Source of the DNA: DATFXF01 sp035258565
GTDB lineage: Bacteria; Acidobacteriota; Terriglobia; Acidiferrales; UBA7541
Direction: 5' to 3'
NCBI GenBank assembly: GCA_035258565.1
Contig: DATFXF010000196.1
Coordinates: 1-11,896 of the forward strand
DNA length: 11,896 bases
The notes below the pieces were generated by a model, which ran no database searches, was not told where the DNA came from, and saw nothing but the letters and a program-made list of their open reading frames with translations. The first letter of the stretch is position 1. Each line of letters starts with the position of its first letter. Shown here piece after piece: positions 1 to 7,900 of this stretch. A program made the position numbers and the translations under genes.

Positions 1-1
1 T

Positions 2-78
2 TGGAGGCGCGGGTGGGATTTGAACCCACGAATGGAGGTTTTGCAGACCTCTCCCTTAGGCCTCTTGGGTACCGCGCC
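2..78 (-). tRNA. tRNA-Cys (anticodon GCA)
   Basis: The minus strand folds as a full tRNA cloverleaf. The acceptor stem is GGCGCGG paired with CCGCGCC. The D arm has CCC/GGG, the anticodon stem is GAGGT/ACCTC around the loop CTGCAAA, and the T arm is GTGGG-TTCAAAT-CCCAC. The anticodon is GCA (complement at 42-44), which reads UGC/UGU cysteine codons. The discriminator base is U73 (position 5), the known main identity element for CysRS. The CCA end (2-4) is encoded in the DNA. The gene lies 85 bp downstream of galT on the same strand but has its own promoter. The window ends one base past the CCA, so nothing can be said about what follows. Confidence 0.97.
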
Positions 79-89
79 CGAATGCGTTC

Positions 90-118
90 AGTATAACGGA
101 ATCCTCAAGTCCTGTCAG
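90..118 (-). promoter_or_regulatory. Sigma70-like promoter of tRNA-Cys
   Basis: Read on the minus strand, a -35 box CTGACA (113-118) and a -10 box TATACT (90-95) are separated by exactly 17 bp. The -10 ends 11 bp before the first base of the mature tRNA, leaving a 5' leader of only a few bases for RNase P. This argues that the tRNA is transcribed independently of galT. Confidence 0.7.
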
Positions 119-163
119 TTTGCAGGACTGCTCGAAGCCGCGCTCTGTGGACGAACCGAACCG

Positions 164-1180
164 TCACAGTTGGCCCGCGGGCACCCGAGCTTCGCGCAGG
201 AAGCGTGCAGATTCCTCGGGCGGGGTGGGACAGATGTAGAAGCCTGTGCCCCACTCGAATCCTGCGACCTTGGTGAGCTTGGGCATGATCTCGAAGTGCC
301 AGTGGTAATGCTCGTTACTCTCCTCGCCGATGGGCGAAGTGTGGATCATGAAGTTGTAGGGGGGGCGATCGAGCACAGAGTCAATCCGCATCAGGTTGTC
401 TTTCAGGAGGCGCGCCAGACTGGAATAGACCGAGCTTTGGTTGTTCTCGAATGCCGAGCCGTGTAGTTTGGGCAGCAGCCAAACCTCGAATGGGAATCGC
501 GGCGCGTACGGGGCCAGCGCGATGAAGATATCGTTCTCGGTGATGACGCGCACGCCGGTCTCGATCTCCTGGCGAATCATATCGCAAAAGATGCAGCGCT
601 CTTTCTCCTGGTAGTAGCGCTTGGCGCTGTCCACCTCTTCGCGCACGCGCTTGGGAACAATGGGCAATGCGATCAATTGCGAGTGGGTGTGCTCGAGCGA
701 CGCCCCGGCGGCTTCACCGTGGTTCTTGAAGATCAGGATGTACCGGAAGCGTTTGTCGTTTTTCAGATCCAGCATGCGATCCCGGTAGGCCCAGAGGACA
801 TCCTCGATCGACCTTTCCGGCAGCGAGGCGAGCGTGCTCCGATGATCTGGCGTTTCGATGATCACTTCGTGCGCACCGACACCGTTCATCTTGTCAAATA
901 GGCCTTCACCCTGGCGGTCGAGGTCTCCTTCGATCCCCAGGGCGGGAAACTTGTTGGGCACCACGCGGACGCTCCAGCCGGGGGTATTGGAGAAGCCACC
1001 GTTGCGGCCGAATACCAAGATTTCCGGGGGCGTCTTTTCCTCGTTGCCGTAACAGAAGGGGCAAAAACCCTTGCCCTGGATCTGAACGGTTTCGCGGACG
1101 AAGTCTGACGGGCGCTTGGCGCGGTCGGTCGAGATGATCACCCAGCGTCCGGTGATGGGATCCTTTCGCAGCTCAGGCAA
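164..1180 (-). CDS. galT: Galactose-1-phosphate uridylyltransferase family (GalT-like)
   Basis: A 338-residue HIT-superfamily nucleotidyltransferase. GalT moves UMP from UDP-glucose to galactose-1-phosphate in the cytosolic Leloir pathway through a uridylyl-histidine intermediate. Visible motifs are the zinc-type CPFC at 40-43, H113 in TPDH, the catalytic triad-like H164-T-H166-S-Q168, and a C-terminal HYHWH at 291-295. H166 and Q168 match the active-site pattern of E. coli GalT (HPHGQ). A second CxxC (CIFC, 196-199) is present. The HTHSQ form and the end (PPYNFMIHTSP, then GTGFYICP) resemble the plant ADP-glucose phosphorylase branch of the family, so the nucleotide donor is uncertain. The start is TTG, chosen because AGGAGG lies 5 nt upstream and the following MPELRKDPITGRWVII is the usual N-terminus. 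No other gal gene is in view. Confidence 0.9.
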   Translation of the reverse strand: MPELRKDPITGRWVIISTDRAKRPSDFVRETVQIQGKGFCPFCYGNEEKTPPEILVFGRNGGFSNTPGWSVRVVPNKFPALGIEGDLDRQGEGLFDKMNGVGAHEVIIETPDHRSTLASLPERSIEDVLWAYRDRMLDLKNDKRFRYILIFKNHGEAAGASLEHTHSQLIALPIVPKRVREEVDSAKRYYQEKERCIFCDMIRQEIETGVRVITENDIFIALAPYAPRFPFEVWLLPKLHGSAFENNQSSVYSSLARLLKDNLMRIDSVLDRPPYNFMIHTSPIGEESNEHYHWHFEIMPKLTKVAGFEWGTGFYICPTPPEESARFLREARVPAGQL

Positions 1181-1185
1181 GGCGG

Positions 1186-1191
1186 CCTCCT
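1186..1191 (-). promoter_or_regulatory. Ribosome binding site that fixes the galT TTG start
   Basis: The minus strand reads AGGAGG, then five bases, then TTG. This is a consensus Shine-Dalgarno at standard spacing, and it supports TTG at 1178-1180 as the true galT start although it is not an ATG. Confidence 0.75.
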
Positions 1192-1214
1192 AATCCATTC
1201 CTCAGGGCTCTCCC

Positions 1215-1243
1215 ATTTTCTTCGGGACGGACCGCACGGTCAA
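1215..1243 (-). promoter_or_regulatory. Candidate galT promoter
   Basis: On the minus strand TTGACC (1238-1243) and GAAAAT (1215-1220) are separated by 17 bp. Four or five of six positions match consensus in each box. Transcription would start near 1208 and give a leader of about 28 nt containing the Shine-Dalgarno. The -10 is imperfect, so this is a reasonable but unproven call. Confidence 0.45.
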
Positions 1244-1272
1244 TGCTCGAGGCGCATGAGCCCCTGAACTTT

Positions 1273-1319
1273 TGTGCACAGGTCCGGCGTCATCCCTGCA
1301 CCAAGGTACCCTGGTGCAG
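1273..1319. repeat. Two nearby palindromes upstream of galT
   Basis: An 8-bp perfect palindrome TGTGCACA (1273-1280) is followed 15 bp later by a 24-bp near-perfect palindrome (1296-1319). The longer one has outer arms CTGCACCA and TGGTGCAG around a GGTACC core, and 11 of 12 half-site positions match. Both contain the TGCAC/GTGCA step. Neither is followed by a T-run on either strand, so they do not look like terminators. They lie about 30 bp upstream of the candidate galT -35 box, a position that would suit an operator. No regulator can be named. Apart from these sites and the galT promoter, the 296-bp gap 1181-1476 shows nothing I can identify. Confidence 0.5.
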
Positions 1320-1476
1320 ACGAACCCGGGGCTGCTGGCCGATGTGGCCACGGCGAGGAATGTCGTGCCTGCGCGCACAGTCCTAGCGCTTTTCTGGCGT
1401 CATGGAACTTTCGGGGTTCCCAAATCTCCGTGACCACCTGAGAAAGACCAGCCGCGCCCCGAATCGCCGTCCAAAT

Positions 1477-2826
1477 CTAGACCCCTTTTTCTACCTCGCT
1501 GATGCAAGCCTCGAGTGTCCGCAGGGCAAAATCAGCTTGCTCTTGGTCAATCACGAGCGGTGGCGAAAGCCGAACGGTGTTTTCGCCCGCCCCGAGCACC
1601 AGCAGTCCCTTCGCGAAGGCCAGGGCTACGATGTGATCGCGGAGGTCAGGAGCTTTCTCCCTGGTTTTCTGGTCGCGGACGATTTCGATGCCGATCATCA
1701 GCCCTTTGCCGCGAACGTCGCCCACGATTCTGTGCCGCTCGCGCCACCCGGCCAGGCGACTGAAAATGAACTCGCCCATGCGCCCTGCGTTTTCGAGATA
1801 CTCCCGCTCGATGAGACTGATCGTCGCAAGCGCCGCGGCGATGCACACGGGGTTCCCGCCGAAGGTCGAGGCATGTGCGCCTGGAGTCCAGTCCATCACA
1901 CTCGCACGCGCGATGGCCACGCCCAGCGGCATGCCTGAGGCGATGCCCTTGGCCACGCAGAGGATATCGGGCTCGAGGCCTGCATGGTCGCCGGCCCACC
2001 ACGCCCCGGTGCGGCCCATGCCGCATTGCACTTCGTCGGCGATCAGCAGGATGCTGTACTTGCGGCAGATGCGCTGGAGCTCAAGCAGGAACTCCTTCGG
2101 CGCCGGGACGTAGCCGCCTTCACCCTGAATTGGTTCCACAACGATAGCCGCTACTTCCTCCGGATCCACAATTTTCTTGAAGAGTTCGCGCTCCAGCACG
2201 GCAGCGCATTCCGTGCAGCACGATTGCGCAGCGAGCCCATACGGGCACCGATAGGTGTAGGGATATGGGATGTGGAACACTCCGCCGAGCAGCGTGCCGA
2301 ATCTCTTGCGCTGAACTGCTTTCGATGCCGTGAGCGAGAGCGAACCGAGGGTTCGTCCGTGGAAACCACCGTAGAAGGCGATGAGCTTCTCGCGCCGGGT
2401 GTGGTAGCGCGCGAGTTTGATGGCTGCCTCAATGGCCTCCGTGCCGGAGTTGCCGAAATAGACGCGCTTCGGCTCTTTGCCCGGCGTGATTCCGGCGAGC
2501 TTCTGCGCCAACTCGATCAGGTTTGGATAATAGAAATCCGTTCCGGAAATGTGAATCAGCTCCGCGGCCTGTTTTTGGATGGCCGCAACAACTTCGGGAT
2601 GGCAGTGGCCCGTCGAGACCACTGCGATGCCCGCAGCGAAATCGAGGAATACGTTGCCGTCCACGTCCTCCACCATGGCGCCGCGGCCTCTCCTCGCCAC
2701 CAGCGGGTAGCTGCGCGTGTAGGACGGTGAAATCAGTTGCGCGTCAAGCTCGAGCGCGCGCTTCGCGGCAGGCCCGGGCAGCCGGGTCACCAGGCGCGGA
2801 AGCTTCAACTCTTGTATTTCGATCAT
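1477..2826 (-). CDS. Class III PLP-dependent aminotransferase (GabT/acetylornithine type)
   Basis: A 449-residue fold-type I aminotransferase, full length for the family. It would transfer an amino group from an omega-amino donor such as GABA, ornithine or acetylornithine to 2-oxoglutarate, with pyridoxal phosphate as cofactor. Visible features are GNSGTEA (125-131, phosphate binding), GGFHGRT (153-159), EPIQGEGG (231-238), and D264 in ADEVQCGMGRTG, which contacts the pyridine nitrogen. K293 in VAKGIASG is the Schiff-base lysine. The N-terminal LPGPAAK and the overall layout resemble the branch of GabT-like enzymes that also contains archaeal amino-acid aminotransferases and racemases, so the substrate cannot be named. 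A cysteine-rich stretch lies at 194-207. The ATG start has GGAGGA 4 nt upstream, part of a perfect CCTCCGGAGG palindrome (2832-2841). cysS ends 164 bp upstream, and I see no convincing promoter in that gap, so read-through from cysS is possible. Confidence 0.9.
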   Translation of the reverse strand: MIEIQELKLPRLVTRLPGPAAKRALELDAQLISPSYTRSYPLVARRGRGAMVEDVDGNVFLDFAAGIAVVSTGHCHPEVVAAIQKQAAELIHISGTDFYYPNLIELAQKLAGITPGKEPKRVYFGNSGTEAIEAAIKLARYHTRREKLIAFYGGFHGRTLGSLSLTASKAVQRKRFGTLLGGVFHIPYPYTYRCPYGLAAQSCCTECAAVLERELFKKIVDPEEVAAIVVEPIQGEGGYVPAPKEFLLELQRICRKYSILLIADEVQCGMGRTGAWWAGDHAGLEPDILCVAKGIASGMPLGVAIARASVMDWTPGAHASTFGGNPVCIAAALATISLIEREYLENAGRMGEFIFSRLAGWRERHRIVGDVRGKGLMIGIEIVRDQKTREKAPDLRDHIVALAFAKGLLVLGAGENTVRLSPPLVIDQEQADFALRTLEACISEVEKGV

Positions 2827-2990
2827 CCCTTCCTCCGGAGGCTGGATTCGAGCCGCTCTCGGCTGGCACTGCGGGACTCGCGGTGTTCTGCGCCGCGTGC
2901 GGAGGAAGAGGGATTAGTCCACTCCAAACAGGTTCGGGCGGTCGTGTGCGGGAAGGGAGTGCGAAGGGAGCATGTTGGGCCGCGACAGAT

Positions 2991-4430
2991 TCACTTGCGT
3001 TTCCAGCGGACCCCGCCGTCGCGGGTATCCTCCAGAATGATACCACGCTCAGCCAGTTGCTGACGAAGGCGGTCCGCAGTGTGGAAATCGCGGCGCTTGC
3101 GGGCGGCCTCCCGCTCGGCCACCACCGCCTGAACTTCCGCGTCGCTCAGCGAGGCGCTGGCTGTGCGGAAACCTAGCGCGCGGAGCTTTTCTGCGTCGTC
3201 GTCGTTGAGCAGCGCAAAGATGGCATCAAATTTCTCGAGCACGGCAAGAATATGGCGGACATCTTGCTGGTTGAACTCTCTCCGATCCAGGGCCGTGTTG
3301 ACATCACGGACCAGGTCGAATACGGCTGCCAGCGCAACCGCAGTGTTCAAATCGTCTTCCAGTCCGCTGTCGAAGTCCGCCTCGGCCTTTTCGGCGCGCT
3401 CGACCATGACGGCGCCAGACCCCTGCGGAAATTTTTCTGTTTTGAGGCGCTCCACGAAGTTGCGCAATCGCTCGACGGAACTGGCCGCCTGTTGCAATCC
3501 GTCCATCGTGAAATTGAGCCGGCGCCGATAGGGTACCGAGGCCAGCAGGAACCGCAGCGACGAGGGTTTGTGACCCCGGGCAAGGAGGTCGCGCAGCGTA
3601 TAGAAGTTGCCGAGCGACTTCGACATCTTCTCGCTTTCGATGATCAAGTGTTCAGCGTGCAACCAATAACGCGCGAAGGGCTTGCCGGTGGCGGCTTCTG
3701 ACTGCGCAATCTCATTCTCGTGGTGTGGGAAGATTAGATCCACCCCGCCGGTATGGATGTCCAGTGTCTCGCCGAGATACTTCATGGCCATCGCCGAACA
3801 TTCGATGTGCCACCCGGGACGCCCTGGGCCGAGCCGCGTTTCCCAGAAATGTTCGCCGGGCTTGGGCGCTTTCCACAGCGCGAAATCACGCGCATCGTCC
3901 TTCTCGTAGCGGTCCACGTCCACGCGCGCCCCGGCTTGAATGCCGCTCATGTCTATCTTGGAGAGCTTCCCGTAGGCGGGAAATTTCGAGATCCGGTAGT
4001 AGATCGAGCCGTCGCTGCGATAGCTCAGACTCCTGAGGGAGAGCCGCTCAATCAACTCCACCATGTCTTCGATGTGGTCGGTGGCGCGGACCAGTGGCTC
4101 CGGAAGCTCGATATTGAGCACGCGCGAGTCCTCTCGAAAGGCCTGAATGTATTTTTCCGTATACTCGCGGATACCCAGGCGGGCGGCTGCGGCGTTCTGG
4201 ATGATGCGGTCGTCAACGTCGGTCAGGTTCATCACCTGGCGCACGCGGTAGCCCTTGGCGCGCAGGAACCGCCCTAGGATGTCCTGGAAGACAAACGTGC
4301 GGAAGTTGCCGATGTGGGCGAAGTCATAAACCGTGGGCCCGCAGGTATAGATGCGCACCTCGCCCGGTGTGAGCGGTTGGAAGGGCTCTTTGCGGCCCGT
4401 CAGCGTATTTTGCAGCAGAATCTCGCCCAT
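2991..4430 (-). CDS. cysS: Cysteinyl-tRNA synthetase
   Basis: A 479-residue class I aminoacyl-tRNA synthetase that activates cysteine with ATP and charges tRNA-Cys. The Rossmann domain has HIGN at 39-42 (the HIGH motif) and EKMSKS at 267-272 (KMSKS loop). The zinc site that selects cysteine is intact: C30 in YTCGPTVYD, C211 in HIECSAM, and H236 and E240 in PHHENE, each two residues later than in E. coli. The DALR-type helical domain follows at about 300-430, and the tail DFHTADRLRQQLAERG then LEDT and a final W is typical. Length is normal (E. coli 461). The ATG is at the expected family position, but no Shine-Dalgarno is seen, and a hairpin occupies the place where one would lie. A tRNA-Cys gene lies about 3 kb downstream on the same strand. 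The gene is divergent from smc. Confidence 0.98.
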   Translation of the reverse strand: MGEILLQNTLTGRKEPFQPLTPGEVRIYTCGPTVYDFAHIGNFRTFVFQDILGRFLRAKGYRVRQVMNLTDVDDRIIQNAAAARLGIREYTEKYIQAFREDSRVLNIELPEPLVRATDHIEDMVELIERLSLRSLSYRSDGSIYYRISKFPAYGKLSKIDMSGIQAGARVDVDRYEKDDARDFALWKAPKPGEHFWETRLGPGRPGWHIECSAMAMKYLGETLDIHTGGVDLIFPHHENEIAQSEAATGKPFARYWLHAEHLIIESEKMSKSLGNFYTLRDLLARGHKPSSLRFLLASVPYRRRLNFTMDGLQQAASSVERLRNFVERLKTEKFPQGSGAVMVERAEKAEADFDSGLEDDLNTAVALAAVFDLVRDVNTALDRREFNQQDVRHILAVLEKFDAIFALLNDDDAEKLRALGFRTASASLSDAEVQAVVAEREAARKRRDFHTADRLRQQLAERGIILEDTRDGGVRWKRK

Positions 4431-4441
4431 GAGGCTCTGGA

Positions 4442-4455
4442 GGGGCTTCGGCCCC
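4442..4455 (-). promoter_or_regulatory. Hairpin in the cysS leader just before the start codon
   Basis: In the cysS transcript GGGGC pairs with GCCCC around a CGAA tetraloop (on the plus strand the loop is TTCG). The hairpin ends 11 nt before the cysS ATG, where a Shine-Dalgarno would be expected, and no GGAGG-like sequence is present. It could tune translation initiation, or be incidental in GC-rich DNA. Confidence 0.4.
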
Positions 4456-4505
4456 GGAAATCCGTCTTGCTCGAACCTTTCTGAACACAGGAGCTTGAGC
4501 GCGCC

Positions 4506-4534
4506 ATTCTAGCCGACGCGCCCACGCGAGGCAA
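4506..4534 (-). promoter_or_regulatory. Candidate cysS promoter
   Basis: On the minus strand TTGCCT (4529-4534) is followed after 17 bp by TAGAAT (4506-4511), with 4/6 and 5/6 matches to sigma70 consensus. The predicted start near 4499 gives a leader of about 68 nt that includes the 4442-4455 hairpin. No T-box elements are recognisable in this leader. Confidence 0.55.
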
Positions 4535-4780
4535 ACCAGCTTGCGGATTACGGATTTCTGAGCGGTTCCCTCGGGCATCGGGAAAGTGTTGACTGGTCGC
4601 TTGCTCAGAACTTTCATCCGTAGTAGCCAAGGGTTAGGAAATGGCGGCAACGCCAGGGATCGAGGGCAGAACCCAGAAGCAGGTCGTACGGCGGCTGGTC
4701 TTCGCTGCGCCAATGCGCTGGACGGCCTCGGGCGCCTCCTGCCGCGGGGTTGTCCACAGGCACAATTTCTGCCGCCAAGC

Positions 4781-4810
4781 TTTACACTCTTCGAGCCGCT
4801 GTGTTATCTT
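4781..4810 (+). promoter_or_regulatory. Candidate smc promoter
   Basis: TTTACA (4781-4786) and TATCTT (4805-4810) are separated by 18 bp, with 5/6 and 4/6 matches to consensus. The start would fall near 4817 and leave a leader of about 160 nt before the TTG at 4977. This is the best match in the region but is only moderate. Confidence 0.4.
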
Positions 4811-4966
4811 CGTCGCTGGAACCGCCGATCCAAGCGCCAGGCGGCTGGGCCACGACTGCGCGACCCACCACAGTTTTTGTCGTCATACCTCTGATTCGAG
4901 GGACCACAACTTCTCTCGTCCGTGCTGCGCCCAAGTGGTTGGCGGCTGCCCGGCCGAGAGGGGACC

Positions 4967-4971
4967 AGGAG
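4967..4971 (+). promoter_or_regulatory. Ribosome binding site that fixes the smc TTG start
   Basis: AGGAG, then 5 nt, then TTG. The codons after this TTG give LKLRKVDLVGFKSF, the canonical SMC N-terminus, so spacing and homology agree. Confidence 0.75.
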
Positions 4972-4976
4972 TAGCA

Positions 4977-7900
4977 TTGCTCAAGCTGCGCAAAGTCGAT
5001 CTGGTGGGCTTCAAGTCCTTCTGCGAGCGGACGCACATCACCTTTAGCGGCGTCGGAATTACCTGCATCGTGGGGCCCAACGGGTGTGGCAAATCGAACA
5101 TCGTGGACGCCATTTCCTGGGTACTGGGTGAACAGAGTCACAAATCCCTGCGCGCCGAGCGCATGGCCGACTGCATCTTCAACGGCACCGCCAAGCGCCC
5201 GCCCATGGGCCTCGCGGAGGTGTCGCTGACCCTGCTGGATCCCGAGCTGGCCGAGGCCGCGGCGAGAGTCCTGGAAGGCCAACCCGAGACCGCCGAGCGA
5301 CTGGAAAGAAAGGAAACGCAGGAAGGAACCGCGGAGAATCTCTCGGCCGAGGGTCAAGAAGAACCAGGGGAAGGCCCACCGTTCCGGCGGAAGCGCCTGG
5401 CCGACAGGCCGGTGCCGCACGCGAAGCCCGGCGAAGTCGTGATTGGCCGCAGACTTTACCGCTCGGGGCAGAGCGAGTATCTGATCAACGGCCGCGTTGC
5501 TCGCCTGCGCGACATCCAGGAACTCTTCATGGGTATGGGCCTCGGCCCCGATTCCTACGCCATCATTGAGCAAGGTCGCATCGGACAGATCCTCAGCTCG
5601 AAGCCTATGGACCGCCGCGCCATCATTGAGGAGGCCGCCGGCGTGACCAAGTACAAGACGAAGAAGCGGCTGGCTGAAGCAAAGCTGGAGTCTTCGAAGC
5701 TCAATCTGTCGCGCGTCAACGACATCCTGGTCGAGGTCGAAAAGCAGCTCGCTTCGCTCAAGCGCCAGGCGTCGAAGGCGCGCCGCTACGCCGAGCTGCG
5801 CGAGCAGATGCGCGGCTTGCTGCGCCAGGTGCTGGCCAGCAAGGCCCGCGAGCTCGACGCCCAGGTGGAGCGGCTCGAAGGCTTGGGGCGCGAAATCGCG
5901 GCGGCCGAGACCGAACAGCTTCAGGCGCTCAAGCACCTCGAAGCCGAGCAGGAGCGCCTGAGCGCACACACCTACGAGCTCGACTCCGCTCTGCGGCAGA
6001 ACCAGAACCTGCTCGGGCAAACGACGCTCGAACTCGACCGCGCGGAAAACCGTGTCGGCTTCAATCGCCAGCGGTTGCTCGAACTCGAAGCGCGCGGCCG
6101 ACAACTGGTCGGCGAGATCGAGCAAGCGGCGAGTCAGGCGGCAGAGAGCGAAGCGCAGGCCGTGGCCCACGAGCAGGCCTTGGCAACGCTCGGCCGCGAG
6201 ACGCAGCAACTCGAAGGGTTGCTCGCGCAACTCGCTGCGCAGACGCAGGAGTTTGCCGCCGGCGCGCAGGCCACTGAGGCCCGGATTGCCGAGCTCCGAC
6301 AGGCCGCCGGGCAGCTCGGCGAAGAGCTGACCCGCCTGCACGGAGAATTCGCGCAGGCCGAGCAGACGCTCACGCATCAGGAGGAAGCGCTCAGTCGGCA
6401 GCAGCAAGCCGAGCAGCAATTGCTCGAAGAAGCGCTCGACTCTCGCCAACGCGCCGAAGCCGCCGACCTCAATTGGCAAGCAGCCGTGGAGAGCTTGCGC
6501 TGTCTCGAGCGCGGGGTGCAGGACTCGCAGGCGCGCCTTGCGGAGCTGCGCCGCGAGCAGCAGCAAACCCAGGTGTGCTTCGAGAGCGCCCGCGACGCGC
6601 TCGCCGGGGCCCTCGCCCGCCGCGGCTCGCTCGAGCAGATCTTGAGTGATCGGTCCTACACCGCTGACGCTGTGCAAAAGCTCATTGCCTCGAATGGCGA
6701 AGCCGAGAGCCACGGCTTCCGCGCCGTCGGAGTACTCGCCGACTACGCCGAGGTAGAGGAAAAATACGAGAGCGCCGTCGAGCAGTTCCTGCGCGAGGAG
6801 CTGGAATACGTCGTGGTGGAGACGTTCGACCACGCGCGAGCAGGCATTGCGTTGCTGCGCGACGAGGTCGGCGGGCGGGCCACCTTCTTTGTTGATTCGC
6901 TGCGCGACTTGAAGCTCCGCGAGACCGAGCCCGCGGTCCCCTTTCGCCCAGAGGATGGGGTCGTTTCCCGCCTCGATCGGCTCGTCGAGTTTCGCGACCC
7001 GCTGGGCCCCGCGGCCAAGCAATTCCTGCCGCGATTGCAATCCGCCTTCCTCGTCGAGACGGCCCGAGCGGCCGAACGTCTCGCGCGCGCCAACCCGCAC
7101 TGCCATTTCGTCACGCCCGACGGCACTTACTACCAGGGCCGCATGGTGAGTGGGGGGAGGCCCGCCGAGGCGGGCCCACTGGTCATGAAGCGCGAACTAC
7201 GCGCGCTCGACTTCGAGATCCTACAACTCGAACGCGCCCGGGGCGATGCGCAGGCCGCATTCGAGCGCATGGAAAAGGAGAGTCGCGCGCGGGAAGCCTT
7301 GCTCGAGGAAACCTCGGCGCAGCACGTCGAGGCAGAAAAGGCGGTCGTCGCCGTCACGCACCAGCGCGATCAGGCCCGCGCCGAGCTGGCCCGGCTGGGG
7401 ATGGAGCTCAGCGCCTGCCAGAGCGAGATCGGGCGCTTGCGCAACCAGGCCGAGACCGCCCGTCGTGGCGCCAAGCAGTCTCGCGAGCAATACACCCAAG
7501 TCACCCGCTCGCGCACGGCTACCGAACAGGAGCTGGCCCAGTCCATCGAGCGGCTGACATCGCTCCGCACGCAAGTCGAGGCGCACCAAGAAGAGGTTTC
7601 CGAGCGGCGGGCCGAGATGGCCGCGCTCGCCGAGCGACTCGCTAGCGCCGAAGCGCTCCGCACGCGGCTCCGGAACGACCTTCGCGAGCTTGAGGAGCGC
7701 AAGGCCACACTCGCCGCACAGCGCGCTGCGCTCGAGCGCGAGCGTCAAGAGCTCGAAACACAGACGGCCGAGCAGCAGCGGCAGGCCGAAACGTTCCAGG
7801 CCGATCGCGTGCGGCTGGAGGGGCGCAAGGCCGCACTCGAAAGCGAGTGGGAACAGGCGCGGGTGCGCGCGACCGAAGTGGACGATGCGCTGCGCATGAC

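Larger units (their letters stand above)
4431..4976. other. Divergent intergenic region cysS / smc
   Basis: 546 bp with no supported gene. It holds the cysS promoter (4506-4534) and leader hairpin (4442-4455) on the left, and the candidate smc promoter (4781-4810) and Shine-Dalgarno (4967-4971) on the right. An open frame continues upstream of smc to an ATG at 4641, but its translation is rich in Cys, His, Ser and Trp, resembles no SMC N-terminus, and spans the smc promoter, so I read it as non-coding. The predicted smc leader of about 160 nt has no structure I can name. Confidence 0.6.

Noticed and set aside
1404..1420. GGAAC/GTTCC hairpin downstream of the aminotransferase gene as a terminator.
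   Set aside because: The stem is only 5 bp and is not followed by a T-run on the minus strand.
1240..1437. A 65-codon minus-strand open frame in the gap between the aminotransferase gene and galT.
   Set aside because: It has no good Shine-Dalgarno, no recognisable domain, a composition typical of random GC-rich DNA, and the 24-bp palindrome inside it.
4750..4758. TTGTCCACA, close to a DnaA box, in the divergent region beside smc.
   Set aside because: It is a single copy with one mismatch, with no cluster of further boxes and no AT-rich stretch, so it is not evidence for an origin.
4641..4976. In-frame upstream extension of smc to an ATG, adding 112 residues.
   Set aside because: Its composition (many Cys, His, Ser) is unlike protein from this genome, it crosses the likely smc promoter, and a Shine-Dalgarno with TTG fits exactly at the canonical SMC N-terminus.
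4782..7106. A 774-codon open frame on the minus strand, opposite smc (and another of 265 codons at 7221-8018).
   Set aside because: It is the mirror of the SMC coiled coil. GAG, CAG, CTC and CTG codons read back as Leu, Gln and Glu codons and rarely give stops in GC-rich DNA. The Leu-rich translation has no recognisable domain, while the plus-strand SMC is full of intact motifs.
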